Shown piece by piece: positions 1-8,880 of a DNA stretch of 54,464 nt. The notes beneath the pieces are model-generated. The model did no database searches. It worked only from the letters and a program-made list of their open reading frames with translations, and had not been told where the DNA came from. The position numbers were made by a program, and so were the translations under genes. The stretch's first letter is position 1. Each line of letters starts with the position of its first letter. This stretch comes from Bryobacterales bacterium (GTDB lineage: Bacteria; Acidobacteriota; Terriglobia; Bryobacterales; UBA6623): assembly GCA_028819255.1 (NCBI GenBank), contig JAPPMB010000117.1, positions 1 to 54,464 of the forward strand, read 5' to 3'.

Positions 1-100
1 GACCATGGTGAACAGGCGGTTCGGCAGGATCACGAGCGCAGGGAGCCCGAGAATCGTCCAGCTCGCGTTGAAGTACGTGTTCTGATCACCTCCGGACAGT
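1..100 (-). pseudogene. Amidase-signature protein remnant, runs off left edge
   Basis: Read on the minus strand, about positions 100 to 1 encode a stretch ending in FNASWTILGLPALVILP. This resembles the FN-x-PWT-xLGLP-AL-xLP segment late in amidase-signature hydrolases. Nearly every third codon base is G or C, as in the intact genes here, whereas the opposite strand lacks that bias. An in-frame TGA lies just upstream of the conserved stretch, and no start is plausible in mid-domain, so this looks like a broken edge rather than a whole gene. The rest lies outside the window, so the family call is tentative. Confidence 0.35.
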
Positions 101-380
101 CAGTACACGCAACCAATTGGCCTTGGGCCGAGCCGGATTTTCGGTTCGGTCCAACGCCAGCGGAAGCAGGTCGGTACCAAGATTACCTCCCACCGCTGAT
201 TCGTAATTGGTTGGATGGGGGATATGGTGGAGAATCTGACGTTGGGACACGGAAACTGAGCGGTCATCCGGTTTCTCAGACTGAAGTTCTGAGGGGCTTC
301 TTAGCGCAACCGTTTGTTCTTCAGGCAGATGCGGTTTGACAAGATTCGCATCTACTGGCTACAAACGGTGGTGTCATGCG

Positions 381-548
381 TCAGGAGCGGATGCCTTTCA
401 GCAACTCCAGGGCGCGAGCCTGCTCCGCGCTCAGCAGCGTACCGAGTTCAAACTCGGTCTTCCGCGTGTCCGGCTGGTCGTTCGTGGGGCAGACGTTTCG
501 CGTGACGGTCGCCAGATCCTGCAGCAGCGGCCGGAGAATGCGCAGGGG
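381..548 (-). pseudogene. Possible transposase C-terminal remnant
   Basis: The minus strand holds a 55-codon piece ending at TGA (381-383). It includes LLQDLATVTRNVC and ends EQARALELLKGIRS. The pattern LA-x-TRN-C followed by a short tail ending in ALELL resembles the C-terminus of some DDE transposases. Upstream the frame loses coding character, with stops and no conserved domain. It is probably a decayed insertion sequence end. I saw no terminal inverted repeat or target duplication, and the family is not certain. Confidence 0.28.
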
Positions 549-1039
549 CGGCCCGCCGTGTGGCTTTCTGGCGCTTCGCGCTGGGCGACGGCTCCGCCGC
601 CGCCACGGGATCCCGTCTACGCGTCCGCGCGGCGAGCTCGTTGTCGTCGAACCGCTACGAGCGCGGCCAGCGTGAGCGGCAGCGGCACCGCACGTTGGCG
701 ATTCTGGTCAAAACGAACGCTCAATCCGGTCCAATATGAACACCGGGCGGATGCCTGTCGGAGCGAAGCGACGCCTTCGCTTCAGGATGGACCTTTGTGA
801 GCACCTCCGTCAAGTGGATCCCTGACCTGGCCAGGGAGGTGTTTCAGCATCATCTTCCCTTTTTCTCCTCTCCGCAGAGTGCCTTCGGAGCTGCCCTGCT
901 CGTGCCAAATCTGGCCGGGCACTGCCATCTGGACGCCGCTGGGGGCGACCGGAGGGCCCGCTCGGCGCTCTATCGGTAGCGAGGTCTCGCTTCCTTGCTT
1001 GCACGCACCGAGTGCGGTGGCCTGTTGCACGTTCACGGG
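549..1039. other. No supportable gene
   Basis: Several overlapping open frames on both strands cover this stretch, but none shows a recognisable domain or a start with a ribosome binding site. It sits between two gene remnants and is best read as decayed DNA. Confidence 0.5.
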
Positions 1040-1399
1040 TCACGCAACACCTCCCGGCCCGTCGCCTCCGGGTCCGTTTTCGCGGTCTTCCGGGGAGCCT
1101 GCCACGGGGGTGCCGGACCTTCCGCTGCAGACCGCCCGCCCGCCCCGCGGAGCCCTGCGCGGCGCTTCCTGCGGATGAGTGTTCCAGTACTCCTCGCAGA
1201 GTGCCAGGTTCCTCTCCAGATGTTCCCAGTAGCCTTCCGGCAGGGGGTTGTCGCGGATCTCCTGCAGGCTCTTCTCGAAGTACCGCAGGCTGGCGATGGG
1301 TTCCCGGGACCTCCAAGCGCGCATCGACAGTGATTTGCGCGTGCTGGCCAGCAGGATGGCCCGCCTCACGGACTCCAGCGGCACGCCCTGGCGTCGCTA
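1040..1399 (-). pseudogene. HTH/replication-like protein, C-terminal remnant
   Basis: The minus-strand frame reads RRQGVPLESVRRAILLAS, then IASLRYFEKSLQEI, then LPEGYWEHLERNLALCEEYW. From memory this layout (a helical VRRAILL segment, then I-xSL-xYF, then PL-xGYW-xHL) is that of the C-terminal region of HTH-containing proteins common in Acidobacteriota and near mobile elements. An in-frame amber codon (minus strand, 1397-1399) cuts it off from upstream sequence that also looks partly coding (SREVRLARS). The tail after the EEYW motif becomes low-complexity. I treat it as a pseudogene; the family identification is moderate at best. Confidence 0.4.
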
Positions 1400-1473
1400 G
1401 CTCCGCGCCAGCCGCACCTCCCGAGATCCAACAGTTCGGTCTCGACCTGAGGATCGAGTTCGTCGGTTAGTTT

Positions 1474-1509
1474 GATAGGCAGTTGAGCAGTTTTGCTCAA
1501 CTGCCTATC
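1474..1509. repeat. Perfect 16-bp palindrome before the DUF4143 ATPase gene
   Basis: The arms GATAGGCAGTTGAGCA (1474-1489) and TGCTCAACTGCCTATC (1494-1509) are exact reverse complements around a 4-base loop GTTT. There is no T-tract, so a terminator is unlikely. It lies 9 bases before GTG 1519 and covers the alternative TTG start at 1483. It could be an operator or an RNA hairpin over the 5' end of the ATPase-NACHT message, or a mobile-element footprint. Confidence 0.85.
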
Positions 1510-1518
1510 ACTGACGCC

Positions 1519-2811
1519 GTGACCGGCCTGCTGTCCTACCGACATCCCCTTGTGCCGCGCCTGATCGACCTCCTCACCGAGGTGAGGCCCATGCGTCTTG
1601 TCGCCGTCACTGGTCCCCGGCAGACGGGGAAGACGACCATGGTCCTCCAAGCCCGCGAGGAGCTCGAGCGGAGTGGTCTTCGGTGCTGGTACGTGGCTGT
1701 CGACGATCCCACGCCGGGCAACCCGCCCTTCGATATTGCGCCCCCGGATGCAGTGCCCCTCCCCGGCCGCGCCCCCGGGCCGGAGTGGCTCGTCTCGACC
1801 TGGAACCGGGCTCGCGCGGCGGCGAACCGTTCCCCCCGGGGTCTGGTATTGGCGCTTGACGAGATCCAGCGCATTCGGAACTGGTCCGGCATCGTCAAGG
1901 GCCTTTGGGACGGCGACCGACGGACAGGCTGCCTGTTGCGCGTGGTGATCCTGGGGTCCGCCCCTTGGGCGATGTTGACCGGAATCCACGAGAGTCTGGC
2001 CGGCCGGTTCGATTCCTTTCCCGTGATGCACTGGTCGCTCGAGGAGATGCAGCGCGCATTCGGCGTGACGCTTGATGAATACATCTTCTTCGGGGGGTAT
2101 CCGGGAGCCGCCATCCACATTCGCGATCTGCCGTGGTGGCGGGGACATGTCAGGTACACCATCATGGACCCGGTCATCGAGCGCGACATCCTTTCCCTGA
2201 CACGAGTCGATAAACCGTCTCTGATGCGCGCGCTGATGGATCTGGCGCCCGACTACTCGGGCCAGATCGTCTCGTATCGGAAGTTGCAGGGCCAGCTGGA
2301 CGATGCGGGCAACACCACGACTCTGGCCCGCTACCTGGACCTTCTCGCAGACGCGGGCCTGATTGCCGGACTGCAGAAGTACAGCGCCAAGCCGTACCTG
2401 TCGAAGCGGTCGACCCCGAAGCTGAACGTACTCAACACGGCCGTCATGACCGCCGGATATCCCTATCCCTTCGAGCGTGTCAGGGACGACGGCGCGTTTT
2501 GGGGGCGGCTGTGCGAGAGCGCGGTGGGAGCCCATCTGCACAACACCCTCCCGCCGGACAGGATTGTCCAGCTTCGTTACTGGCGGGACGGAGCCCGGGA
2601 GGTTGACTTCGTGCTCGCATCGGGCCGTCAGGTCCTCGCGATCGAGGTGAAGAGCGGCCGCAGGCGCCGCCCCATTGCCGGACTGCAGGCATTTGAGGGC
2701 CGCTTTCCGGGTGCGAAGCGACTCGTTGTGGGGACGGGAGGAGTACCGTTCAACGAGTTCTTGTCCGAACCCGCCGACTTCTGGCTGGAAGAGGCCCATC
2801 GTGCTCGTTGA
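1519..2811 (+). CDS. AAA ATPase with C-terminal DUF4143 domain
   Basis: This is a predicted ATP-binding protein of the widespread AAA/DUF4143 family, whose biochemical role is not established. The Walker A motif GPRQTGKT is at about residues 32-39 and a Walker B-like LALDEIQ follows near residue 115. The C-terminal DUF4143 region has a restriction-endonuclease-like core, with EVDFVLASG followed by LAIEVKSG. GTG 1519 places about 30 residues before Walker A, as is usual in the family. TTG 1483 is in frame but lies inside the palindrome, and ATG 1591 has a strong GAGGTGAGG upstream but would remove the conserved lead-in helix. The stop overlaps the next gene by 11 bases, so the two are probably co-translated. 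The gene looks intact, unlike most of its neighbours. Confidence 0.85.
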   Translation: MTGLLSYRHPLVPRLIDLLTEVRPMRLVAVTGPRQTGKTTMVLQAREELERSGLRCWYVAVDDPTPGNPPFDIAPPDAVPLPGRAPGPEWLVSTWNRARAAANRSPRGLVLALDEIQRIRNWSGIVKGLWDGDRRTGCLLRVVILGSAPWAMLTGIHESLAGRFDSFPVMHWSLEEMQRAFGVTLDEYIFFGGYPGAAIHIRDLPWWRGHVRYTIMDPVIERDILSLTRVDKPSLMRALMDLAPDYSGQIVSYRKLQGQLDDAGNTTTLARYLDLLADAGLIAGLQKYSAKPYLSKRSTPKLNVLNTAVMTAGYPYPFERVRDDGAFWGRLCESAVGAHLHNTLPPDRIVQLRYWRDGAREVDFVLASGRQVLAIEVKSGRRRRPIAGLQAFEGRFPGAKRLVVGTGGVPFNEFLSEPADFWLEEAHRAR

Positions 2812-5800
2812 GCGGACGGTCTCGCGATGGCGGGAGGGAAGGTGGGTGTCGAAGGGCGACAAGCTGTCGGACTTTCGGTCGGCAGGCGCCTACGTACTCC
2901 TGGGCGAGCCGGGGTCTGGAAAGTCCAAGGCGTTCGAGCAGGAAACAGGGATCGACAGGAACGGAGTGGGGGTCACCGCCCGGCGGTTCATCCGCCGGAG
3001 CATCGACGCTCACCCGGAATGGAGACGGAAGACCCTCTACGTAGACGGCCTAGATGAGGTTCGCGCCCAGGGTGGCGATCCGCGCGAGCCCCTGGATGAG
3101 CTCCTGTGCCGGCTCAAAAGGCTGGGCGAGCAATCCTTCAGGCTTTCCTGTCGCGACGAGTTCTGGTTGGGACCAAATGACATCCGCGAACTGTCCTCGG
3201 CTGTCGACGGCGACAACCCTTGCGTCCTGCGGCTTGATCCCCTCACCGGGCAGGATGCCCTCTGCATTCTGGATGGCTTGGGCGCACGGGACCCCGAGGG
3301 CTTTCTGCGGAGAGTCGTCGGCAGTGGACTGGAGGCCTTCCTCCAGAACCCACTCCTGCTCCGAATCCTCGCCAAGGCCCAGAGCCCCGGCGCATGGCCG
3401 GATGGCCAACTCGCCACATTCGAGCGCGCCTGTGAGGAACTGGCACGCGAAACGAACCAGGAGCACCTGGATGCCCGGGATGGCCGCCCGTTCGCGAACG
3501 ATGAAGTGGTTCTCGCCGCAGGTCGACTGTGCGCAATCCTGCTGCTTACCGGCAGGTCGGGCTGGTCTCGGCGTGGCCCGGGTGACGACAACTGTCCTGC
3601 CGTCAGCGAAGCGGGTGAGGATCAGCCTCTGCTCAAATTCGCCCTGGACACCAGGCTGTTCGTGGGAACTGCTGAGACCGGGAGGCACCCACGCCACCGC
3701 CGCATCGCCGAGTTCCTCGCTGCGAAGTACTTGGACCACGCGATTCGGGGACGTCAACTGTCCGCAACGAGAGTCCTCGCCTTGATCGGGGGGGCCGACG
3801 GGACCGTGATGCCCGACCTGCGCGGCACCGCAGTGTGGCTGGCCGCATGGAATCCCGACAGCCGACGCCCCCTCATCGAGTCCGATCCGGTAGGCGTCGC
3901 CTTCCACGGAGACGCCGGGCGCTTCAACCGCGACGACACCGGACGTCTGCTAAGCGGTCTTGAGAGGCACCTGCAGCATCAGTTGAGGTGGGCATCACCG
4001 GCCTCTCTCGCCGCCCTAATGGCTGGTCCCGCTTGCGACATGTTGTGGGACATGCTCGGGTCTCCCGATCGATCCGATGCCCGGCAGCGTCTGGTTGAAC
4101 GGCTCCTTCGGGGGTTGGCGGCGACACCGGTTAGCGGCTCGCGGTGGCGAGGTGCCGGTTCGTCGAGCATGGCACTCAAAGCGAGCGAGGTCCTACTCGC
4201 AGCCGTCCGAGAAGACCGTTGGCACTTAAGCGTCAGGCAGCGGGCACTGGTCGCGCTCATCCACCTGCTGGGCGAGGAAGCGGACGGCCCCTCGATTCTG
4301 ACCGTTCTGCTACGCGAAATCGTCGAGGGCCGGTTGCCGGAGGACGGCGGCGGCGAGTTGCGAGGGGAGCTGCTGACCTGGCTGTATCCGCGGCACATCG
4401 CCGCCGACCAGGTGTGGGACTACGCGGTGCGGATTCGGCACGTCGACGAACGCACCCGGAACGACCCGCCAGTGAGCACCATCGCGGGGAACAAGGCGAA
4501 GACGTTCTGGACAAAGCAGCTTGTGAACGAGTCGGCGCCCGAAGACGTGCGAACGCACCTTCACACCTTGGTTGCGAGGGCTGAACAGGTGATCCCCCTT
4601 CTCGCGCAAACCGATGCCGAGTCGGTCGTGCTGCGCCTGCTGGCTCGGGGCATTGAGCTTTTCGGCGAGGAAATGGAGGTCACAGAGCTGTATGAGTGGT
4701 TCGGGCTCGTGGAAGCCCACCACGAGCGGACGGAACTGATCCCGGTGTATTGCAGGAACCTCAGGCTGAGATCCCGCAATGCGACGGAACAGAGCAGGAT
4801 CTATAGCTGGCTTCGTGATCATCACGATATCCAACTCGCACTGGTGCTGGAGGGACTGAAACGTCATGCGTCACTGCCGCGGGTCCGCATACTCGATCGC
4901 CTGATCGGCGTTAAGTTCCTGGGCGATGATCGGCGTTCCAGTTTTCGCAGGTGGTGCATGGACACGGCTGTTGACCTGGCATTGACGGATCCGGGTCCTG
5001 CAATCGAACTGGCGTTCTGGGCGGTCACGGAGCGGCCAAAAGAGTGGGGACGTCCAATGGATATCGACGAAGTTGTCATAGCAGTGCGGGGCACTCCGTT
5101 GTTGCAGGAGTGGCATGAGAAGCTCGTTGCCGGGGAGGCGAAACTCGCAGCGGAAGAGGCGCGCCTGCGCGAGTCCCCCCGATACCGGGAAATCCGGAAA
5201 CAGCAAAAGGCGTATCTGGCGTCCATCCGGAAGGAGTTGGACGCCATCGAAGCGGGCCAAGTGCCATCGGCACTACTTCACGAACTGGGTAGCGTCTATT
5301 GCTACGGCATCGGACAGGGTGGTCCCAATCAGCCTCGCGAGGAGCTGAAACGCCATCTTGCCTCGGTCTGCGCCTCCGTACAGGATCTCCCCGCGGCCGT
5401 GATCCGCGGATTCCGCAGCCTCGTGGACCGAACGGACCTTCCGGATTTGAACCAGATCGTTCGGCTTCACGCGCGGGGACGAATGTCACACTTCGCCCTC
5501 CCATTACTAGCCGGCCTGGCCGAAGACGAGCTTGCCGGTGAGGTGCCGCTACAGAGTCTCGACGAACAAGCTCTACGCCGGGCCTTGGGCTTCTATCTGC
5601 TCTCTAGGCTGCCCACTAGGTGGCATCCGATTCCTAAGCTCTTCAGCTACTCGGAGGATGCTCGGCCCCGCTGGTTCCTCCAGGCTCTCCAGACTCACCC
5701 ACAGACCGTGGCTGATGCTTTCATCGCCGTCCATCGTGCTCGCGTCCGCGCGAAGGAGTTTCCCGATCGGCATCTGTATGACATGGCGACGAATGCGGAA

Positions 5801-6133
5801 TACGAGCGGATGGCGCCGCTCGCAGTGCCGAGGATGTTCAGTCCGTTCCCGAGTATTTGCACGGAGCCCCAGATAGAGGCGCTTAGAGAGGTCCTGCGGG
5901 CTGCGCTCATGTACATGCCCTGGGAAGAGCTGGCCCGGCTGGTCCTGGGCAGGTTTCGTCGCAAGGGGATGGATGTGGCCCAGCAGGCGCACTGGCTGGG
6001 CGCAGGTCTTTTTGTGGAGCCCGGAGAGTGTTTTCCGAGACTCTTCGACTTCGTGTCCAAAGGCAAGAAGACAAGACGGATACATCATCTGGTCGATTTC
6101 TTGTCTCGGCTCGGAAAGCCCTTGTCCGGCTAG
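2801..6133 (+). CDS. NACHT/STAND NTPase, N-terminal part (interrupted by amber)
   Basis: This is a large signal-transducing NTPase of the NACHT type; bacterial members often act in antiphage defence. Start GTG 2801 overlaps the ATPase stop and has a GGAAGAGG ribosome site about 10 bases upstream. Walker A GEPGSGKS is at residues 35-42 and the NACHT-style Walker B LYVDGLDEV at about 79-87. SCRDEFWLG near 120 is a sensor-like arginine region. The rest is a long helical-repeat array without other motifs. The frame stops at TAG 6131-6133, but the same frame continues with conserved-looking sequence to 7066. Without that stop the product would be about 1421 residues with a C-terminal nuclease-like domain, so as it stands the effector half is probably missing. 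Confidence 0.8.
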   Translation: MLVERTVSRWREGRWVSKGDKLSDFRSAGAYVLLGEPGSGKSKAFEQETGIDRNGVGVTARRFIRRSIDAHPEWRRKTLYVDGLDEVRAQGGDPREPLDELLCRLKRLGEQSFRLSCRDEFWLGPNDIRELSSAVDGDNPCVLRLDPLTGQDALCILDGLGARDPEGFLRRVVGSGLEAFLQNPLLLRILAKAQSPGAWPDGQLATFERACEELARETNQEHLDARDGRPFANDEVVLAAGRLCAILLLTGRSGWSRRGPGDDNCPAVSEAGEDQPLLKFALDTRLFVGTAETGRHPRHRRIAEFLAAKYLDHAIRGRQLSATRVLALIGGADGTVMPDLRGTAVWLAAWNPDSRRPLIESDPVGVAFHGDAGRFNRDDTGRLLSGLERHLQHQLRWASPASLAALMAGPACDMLWDMLGSPDRSDARQRLVERLLRGLAATPVSGSRWRGAGSSSMALKASEVLLAAVREDRWHLSVRQRALVALIHLLGEEADGPSILTVLLREIVEGRLPEDGGGELRGELLTWLYPRHIAADQVWDYAVRIRHVDERTRNDPPVSTIAGNKAKTFWTKQLVNESAPEDVRTHLHTLVARAEQVIPLLAQTDAESVVLRLLARGIELFGEEMEVTELYEWFGLVEAHHERTELIPVYCRNLRLRSRNATEQSRIYSWLRDHHDIQLALVLEGLKRHASLPRVRILDRLIGVKFLGDDRRSSFRRWCMDTAVDLALTDPGPAIELAFWAVTERPKEWGRPMDIDEVVIAVRGTPLLQEWHEKLVAGEAKLAAEEARLRESPRYREIRKQQKAYLASIRKELDAIEAGQVPSALLHELGSVYCYGIGQGGPNQPREELKRHLASVCASVQDLPAAVIRGFRSLVDRTDLPDLNQIVRLHARGRMSHFALPLLAGLAEDELAGEVPLQSLDEQALRRALGFYLLSRLPTRWHPIPKLFSYSEDARPRWFLQALQTHPQTVADAFIAVHRARVRAKEFPDRHLYDMATNAEYERMAPLAVPRMFSPFPSICTEPQIEALREVLRAALMYMPWEELARLVLGRFRRKGMDVAQQAHWLGAGLFVEPGECFPRLFDFVSKGKKTRRIHHLVDFLSRLGKPLSG

Positions 6134-7066
6134 GACTGGCCGACCACTCATCTGCGTCCGCTTGTTGAGGCGGTGGGGCGAGGGCTGCGTTCGCCATGGG
6201 ACGGCCGGCATGACCGGTCCGCCCGGTTCATGACCGCCGAAGACTCTGGTTCCCATCCGGAAGTGCATCGTCTCATGGACATCTGGGTAAAGACCTTGGC
6301 AGCCCGGGTGGACGAGGAGGCGATCGCCGCCCTTGCCCACCTTGCGGACGACCCGACTCTGGACCATTGGCGCGGGATGCTCCTTAGGGCTCGTGACGAG
6401 CAGGCTCAAGAGTTCCGGATTTCGGTGTGGGAGGCGCCCAAATTGCGTCAGATCAGGGGCGCACTCCTTGGCGGCCCGCCGGCTAGCGTGGCCGATCTCC
6501 ACGCCTTGGTCTCCGGCAAGCTGGCGAACCTAGCCGAGAGAATCCGCAACGGAAACACGGACGACTGGCAGCAGTATTGGCACTCAGACCCAGATGATCG
6601 CCAAGGCAGGATGGTAATCAAGCCCAAGTCCGAGGATCCCTGCAGAGACGCTCTGCTCTCGGATCTCCAATTCCTGCTAGAGCCGCACAAGATCAACGCC
6701 CAGCCGGAAGGACACCATGCGGAAGACAATCGGTCAGACATCATTGCGGTCCACGGCGTCCACGCCGTTGTCGTGGAAGTCAAGAGGACGCACAGCAGGG
6801 AGCTCTGGAGCGCGATCGAAAAGCAGCTGATCGCCAAGTACTTGCGTGACCCGAGGACTGGTGGCTACGGAATCTACTTGGTCCTTTGGTTCGGCCCCGA
6901 CCATTTGAGGAGAGCACCCCCTTCCGGCACACGGCCGGAGTCACCGGATGAGCTTCGCGACAGGTTGATCAGGCTCCTGCCACGAGAACACCGTCGCTCC
7001 GTCACGGTTCTCGTCATCGATGTCAGCGCGCCGGAGGGGCGTTGCGCTGGGGACGCCATCTCGTGA
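6134..7066 (+). pseudogene. C-terminal nuclease-like part of the NACHT protein
   Basis: The reading frame is identical to that of the upstream NTPase and is separated from it only by TAG 6131-6133. The text resumes directly with DWPTTHLRPLVEAVGRG, with no gap. Near residues 210-240 is RSDIIAVHG followed by VVVEVKR, the spaced D and E-x-K pattern of PD-(D/E)xK nucleases. IAKYLRDP and GYGIYLVLWFG follow, and I recall these as the typical end of this NACHT-nuclease family. Internal starts exist (ATG 6230; the first in-frame start-like codon is near 6173), but none has a good ribosome site. Separate translation would yield an effector domain without its sensor. The simplest reading is a recent nonsense mutation, for example CAG to TAG. 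Confidence 0.65.
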
Positions 7067-7429
7067 TACCCGGAGACGCCAATCGCTCCGAGTAACCATG
7101 TGCTTTGAGAAGTCACGGAGAGCAGCCTATGGAAACCAGCCAATACTCTCGTCCGTTGCGGCTTGGATGGGCCGAGGAAGGCTCAGCCGCCATCGAGACA
7201 CCTACGTATTGAAGGGGTGGGAGCCAGCTAGGGTTCCGCCGCGGCGGAACCGATCCAGACGGCTGCCCCGGAGAACGGAGCGGCGGCATAGCTCAGCTGG
7301 CGAACCGTTCCCTCCTAGCCGTGGCTCATGGCCGGGAAGGTCCAATAGGCACCTTCCACTCAAGAGCACCATCCCTGGTGACCTCCGCTGCCGCAACCGG
7401 AGTGGAGCGGCGCGCAGAGGCATGGAAAT
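7067..7429. other. No supportable gene
   Basis: Nothing recognisable is encoded. At 7283-7301 a stretch resembles the 5' half of a tRNA (GGCGGCATAGCTCAGCTGG), but no D-stem partner, anticodon stem or T-arm follows. Confidence 0.5.
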
Positions 7430-7697
7430 CAGTACGCCGAGCCGCTGCGATCATCGATACGACGCGTTCCTAGTCATCAGTCTCGTAGAGGAACCGCCAA
7501 GACCCGATTCGGTACCTCCACGTCTACGGCGCATGGCCCTTCAGCTTGCCAATCTGCGGCCCGAAGCGAAACCGCTCACACAGGTGCCGTCGGACGGATC
7601 GCCGCAGCCTGCCGACGATCTCTTTGTGACTTGCCTGCGTGATCGACTGTAGATCCTTGGGGAATTGGTCGGTGTCGAAGATCCGGTACTCATGCAA
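7430..7697 (-). pseudogene. RelE/ParE-type toxin broken by two amber codons
   Basis: Members of this family are ribosome-dependent RNases or gyrase poisons. From TTG 7697 the minus strand reads HEYRIFDTDQFPKDL, then GPQIGKLKGHAP, stop, TWRYRIGSWRFLYETDD, stop, ERVVSMIAAA. The two halves align in one frame with the usual toxin layout (YRIFDTDQF, FGPQI-xKLKG, WRYRIG-xWRF-xYE). Both stops are TAG (minus strand, 7524-7526 and 7470-7472) at places where a glutamate is expected. The toxin would have overlapped the end of the antitoxin gene. It is almost certainly inactive, since the cut removes the catalytic strands. Confidence 0.65.
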
Positions 7698-7932
7698 CGA
7701 AGTAGCCCCTCCGCTCATTAGCCTGGTGCGAACCAGCCTTCAGCCTACGGACCAGCGCGTCGTTGCCCAAGATCTCGGCCATTTCCCCGTCATCGACGAA
7801 CTGTGCCTCCCTGATCCGTGCCAGAGCAGCGGTCACAATGAAGTTCGCCAGCGGTCTAAGCTCGGCCGCCGCGGCCTTCCGCCACTCGTCGTATGCACCC
7901 TTTTTCAACCGCAAGGTCACGGTCTTGTCCAT
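7690..7932 (-). CDS. CopG/RHH-type antitoxin-like protein
   Basis: This 80-residue protein opens MDKTVTLRLKKGAYDEWRKA, a short beta strand followed by helices as in ribbon-helix-helix antitoxins. A helical tail follows with DGEMAEILGNDALVRRL. ATG 7932 has GGGAG at good spacing; an upstream in-frame start (8004) would add an unconserved leader. The gene lies just before the broken RelE-type toxin, and the stop overlaps the toxin start. It appears intact, so it is an orphan antitoxin that may still repress its own promoter. Confidence 0.7.
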   Translation of the reverse strand: MDKTVTLRLKKGAYDEWRKAAAAELRPLANFIVTAALARIREAQFVDDGEMAEILGNDALVRRLKAGSHQANERRGYFVA

Positions 7933-8430
7933 GCTCAAGCTCCCACTGGCGAGTTCTGTGCCGCTGGACAACGGCAACGGCATCAAGTCCGCCACCACCA
8001 GCATTTCGCTCTCAGTGCGCCCTTGCGCCGGACCCCGGCGGCGTCCGGTCCCGACAGATCCGGTGTATAATAGTCTTCAGGCAATCGTGTTCGACCTGCT
8101 TTTGGTACTGTTTGCTGGACGATGGTTTTGTCTTGGAACTCTTGGAATCCGCCGCTGCGAAGCCTAGGCCTGTCTCCCAAGGCTCATCGGCAACATTTGG
8201 ATTTGTAGTGGGCCTCCTAGGTTTGCCGATGTCGTTCGAGGTTACAGCCAGATGAATTGATTCTTGCACCTTTCCAAGCGGAGATTGGCGTAATCGTTGT
8301 CAGATAACCTCATGACAAGATCCCCATGAAGTAGGGCCTTCAGGGAGAGGAGATTGGAGAAGAAGCCAAATCGAGTATGAAACGAGAAGAATGGCGTGAC
8401 GATAGTCCAGTTGGTCTATGACGATTCGGT
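7933..8430. other. Noncoding stretch upstream of the antitoxin
   Basis: No gene is supported on either strand. It contains the best TATAAT match in the window and a drop towards lower GC content that continues to about 9640. Confidence 0.45.
8066..8072 (-). promoter_or_regulatory. Candidate -10 element of the antitoxin-toxin unit
   Basis: On the minus strand the hexamer TATTAT (8067-8072) lies about 130 bases upstream of the antitoxin start. The same bases read TATAAT (8066-8071), preceded by TG, on the plus strand, so the direction is ambiguous. No good -35 is visible on either strand. Confidence 0.3.
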
Positions 8431-8814
8431 GTGGAATTCAAAATCGTCGGACAAGACGCACTTATGGCGCAGAAGAAGAGAAATCCGCCTACATTTTTGG
8501 GCAAGCACTCAGGAGAGATTGCACCTGATGCAATTTACTACAACTTTCTTCATGGCGTTGAACTCGGACTCAAGTCATACTTGAGACACATCGACTCTGT
8601 GCCAATTAAGGATCTTCGGAGTCGATCGTACGGACACAATCTTTGCCGTTTGCTTGATGAGTCGATCCAGCACGGTCTCTGTGCCAAGTGCCCCAAACTA
8701 ACAAGAGTTCACTTGGAGACACTTCGTTGTTCAAGCGAATTCTATATGCAAAAGGAATTTGAATATATCCGGATAGGATTTGCACAATCTCCGACCATTA
8801 ATGCGGTCAAATAG
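8431..8814 (+). CDS. HEPN-like small protein, C-terminus cut by amber
   Basis: The core reads APDAIYYNFLHGVELGLKSY, then SYGHNLCRLLDESIQ, then KEFEYIRIGFAQSP. This resembles small HEPN-fold proteins often found in defence and stress loci (helix, YGH-xL-xxLL, then EY-xxxG-xxxLP). After TAG 8812-8814 the same frame continues AAEMLIFGLNKL to a TGA at 8878-8880, and the family normally ends with an A-A-E-x-L-xxGL helix. The stop therefore probably truncates the last helix. ATG 8464 is an alternative start. Codon usage is AT-rich compared with the rest of the window, which suggests transfer. Function is unknown. Confidence 0.5.
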   Translation: MEFKIVGQDALMAQKKRNPPTFLGKHSGEIAPDAIYYNFLHGVELGLKSYLRHIDSVPIKDLRSRSYGHNLCRLLDESIQHGLCAKCPKLTRVHLETLRCSSEFYMQKEFEYIRIGFAQSPTINAVK

Positions 8815-8880
8815 GCCGCAGAAATGCTCATCTTCGGCCTGAATAAATTGCCAATTCAACCTGCTAAGCAGCCGACTTGA

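Noticed and set aside
1..342. Plus-strand frame open from the window edge for 113 codons
   Set aside because: Third positions lack the GC bias of real genes here, no domain is recognisable, and the minus strand shows the bias over the first 90 bases.
7283..7301. tRNA-like 5' half (GGCGGCATAGCTCAGCTGG), considered as a possible amber suppressor because CCTA follows
   Set aside because: There is no GAGC partner for the D-stem, no U33 or anticodon stem around CTA, and no T-arm. It is at most a fragment.
1397..8814. Genome-wide amber recoding as explanation for the TAG interruptions
   Set aside because: Intact genes in the window end with TAG (27718-27720, 47428-47430), so amber is a normal stop. 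Decay is the simpler explanation.
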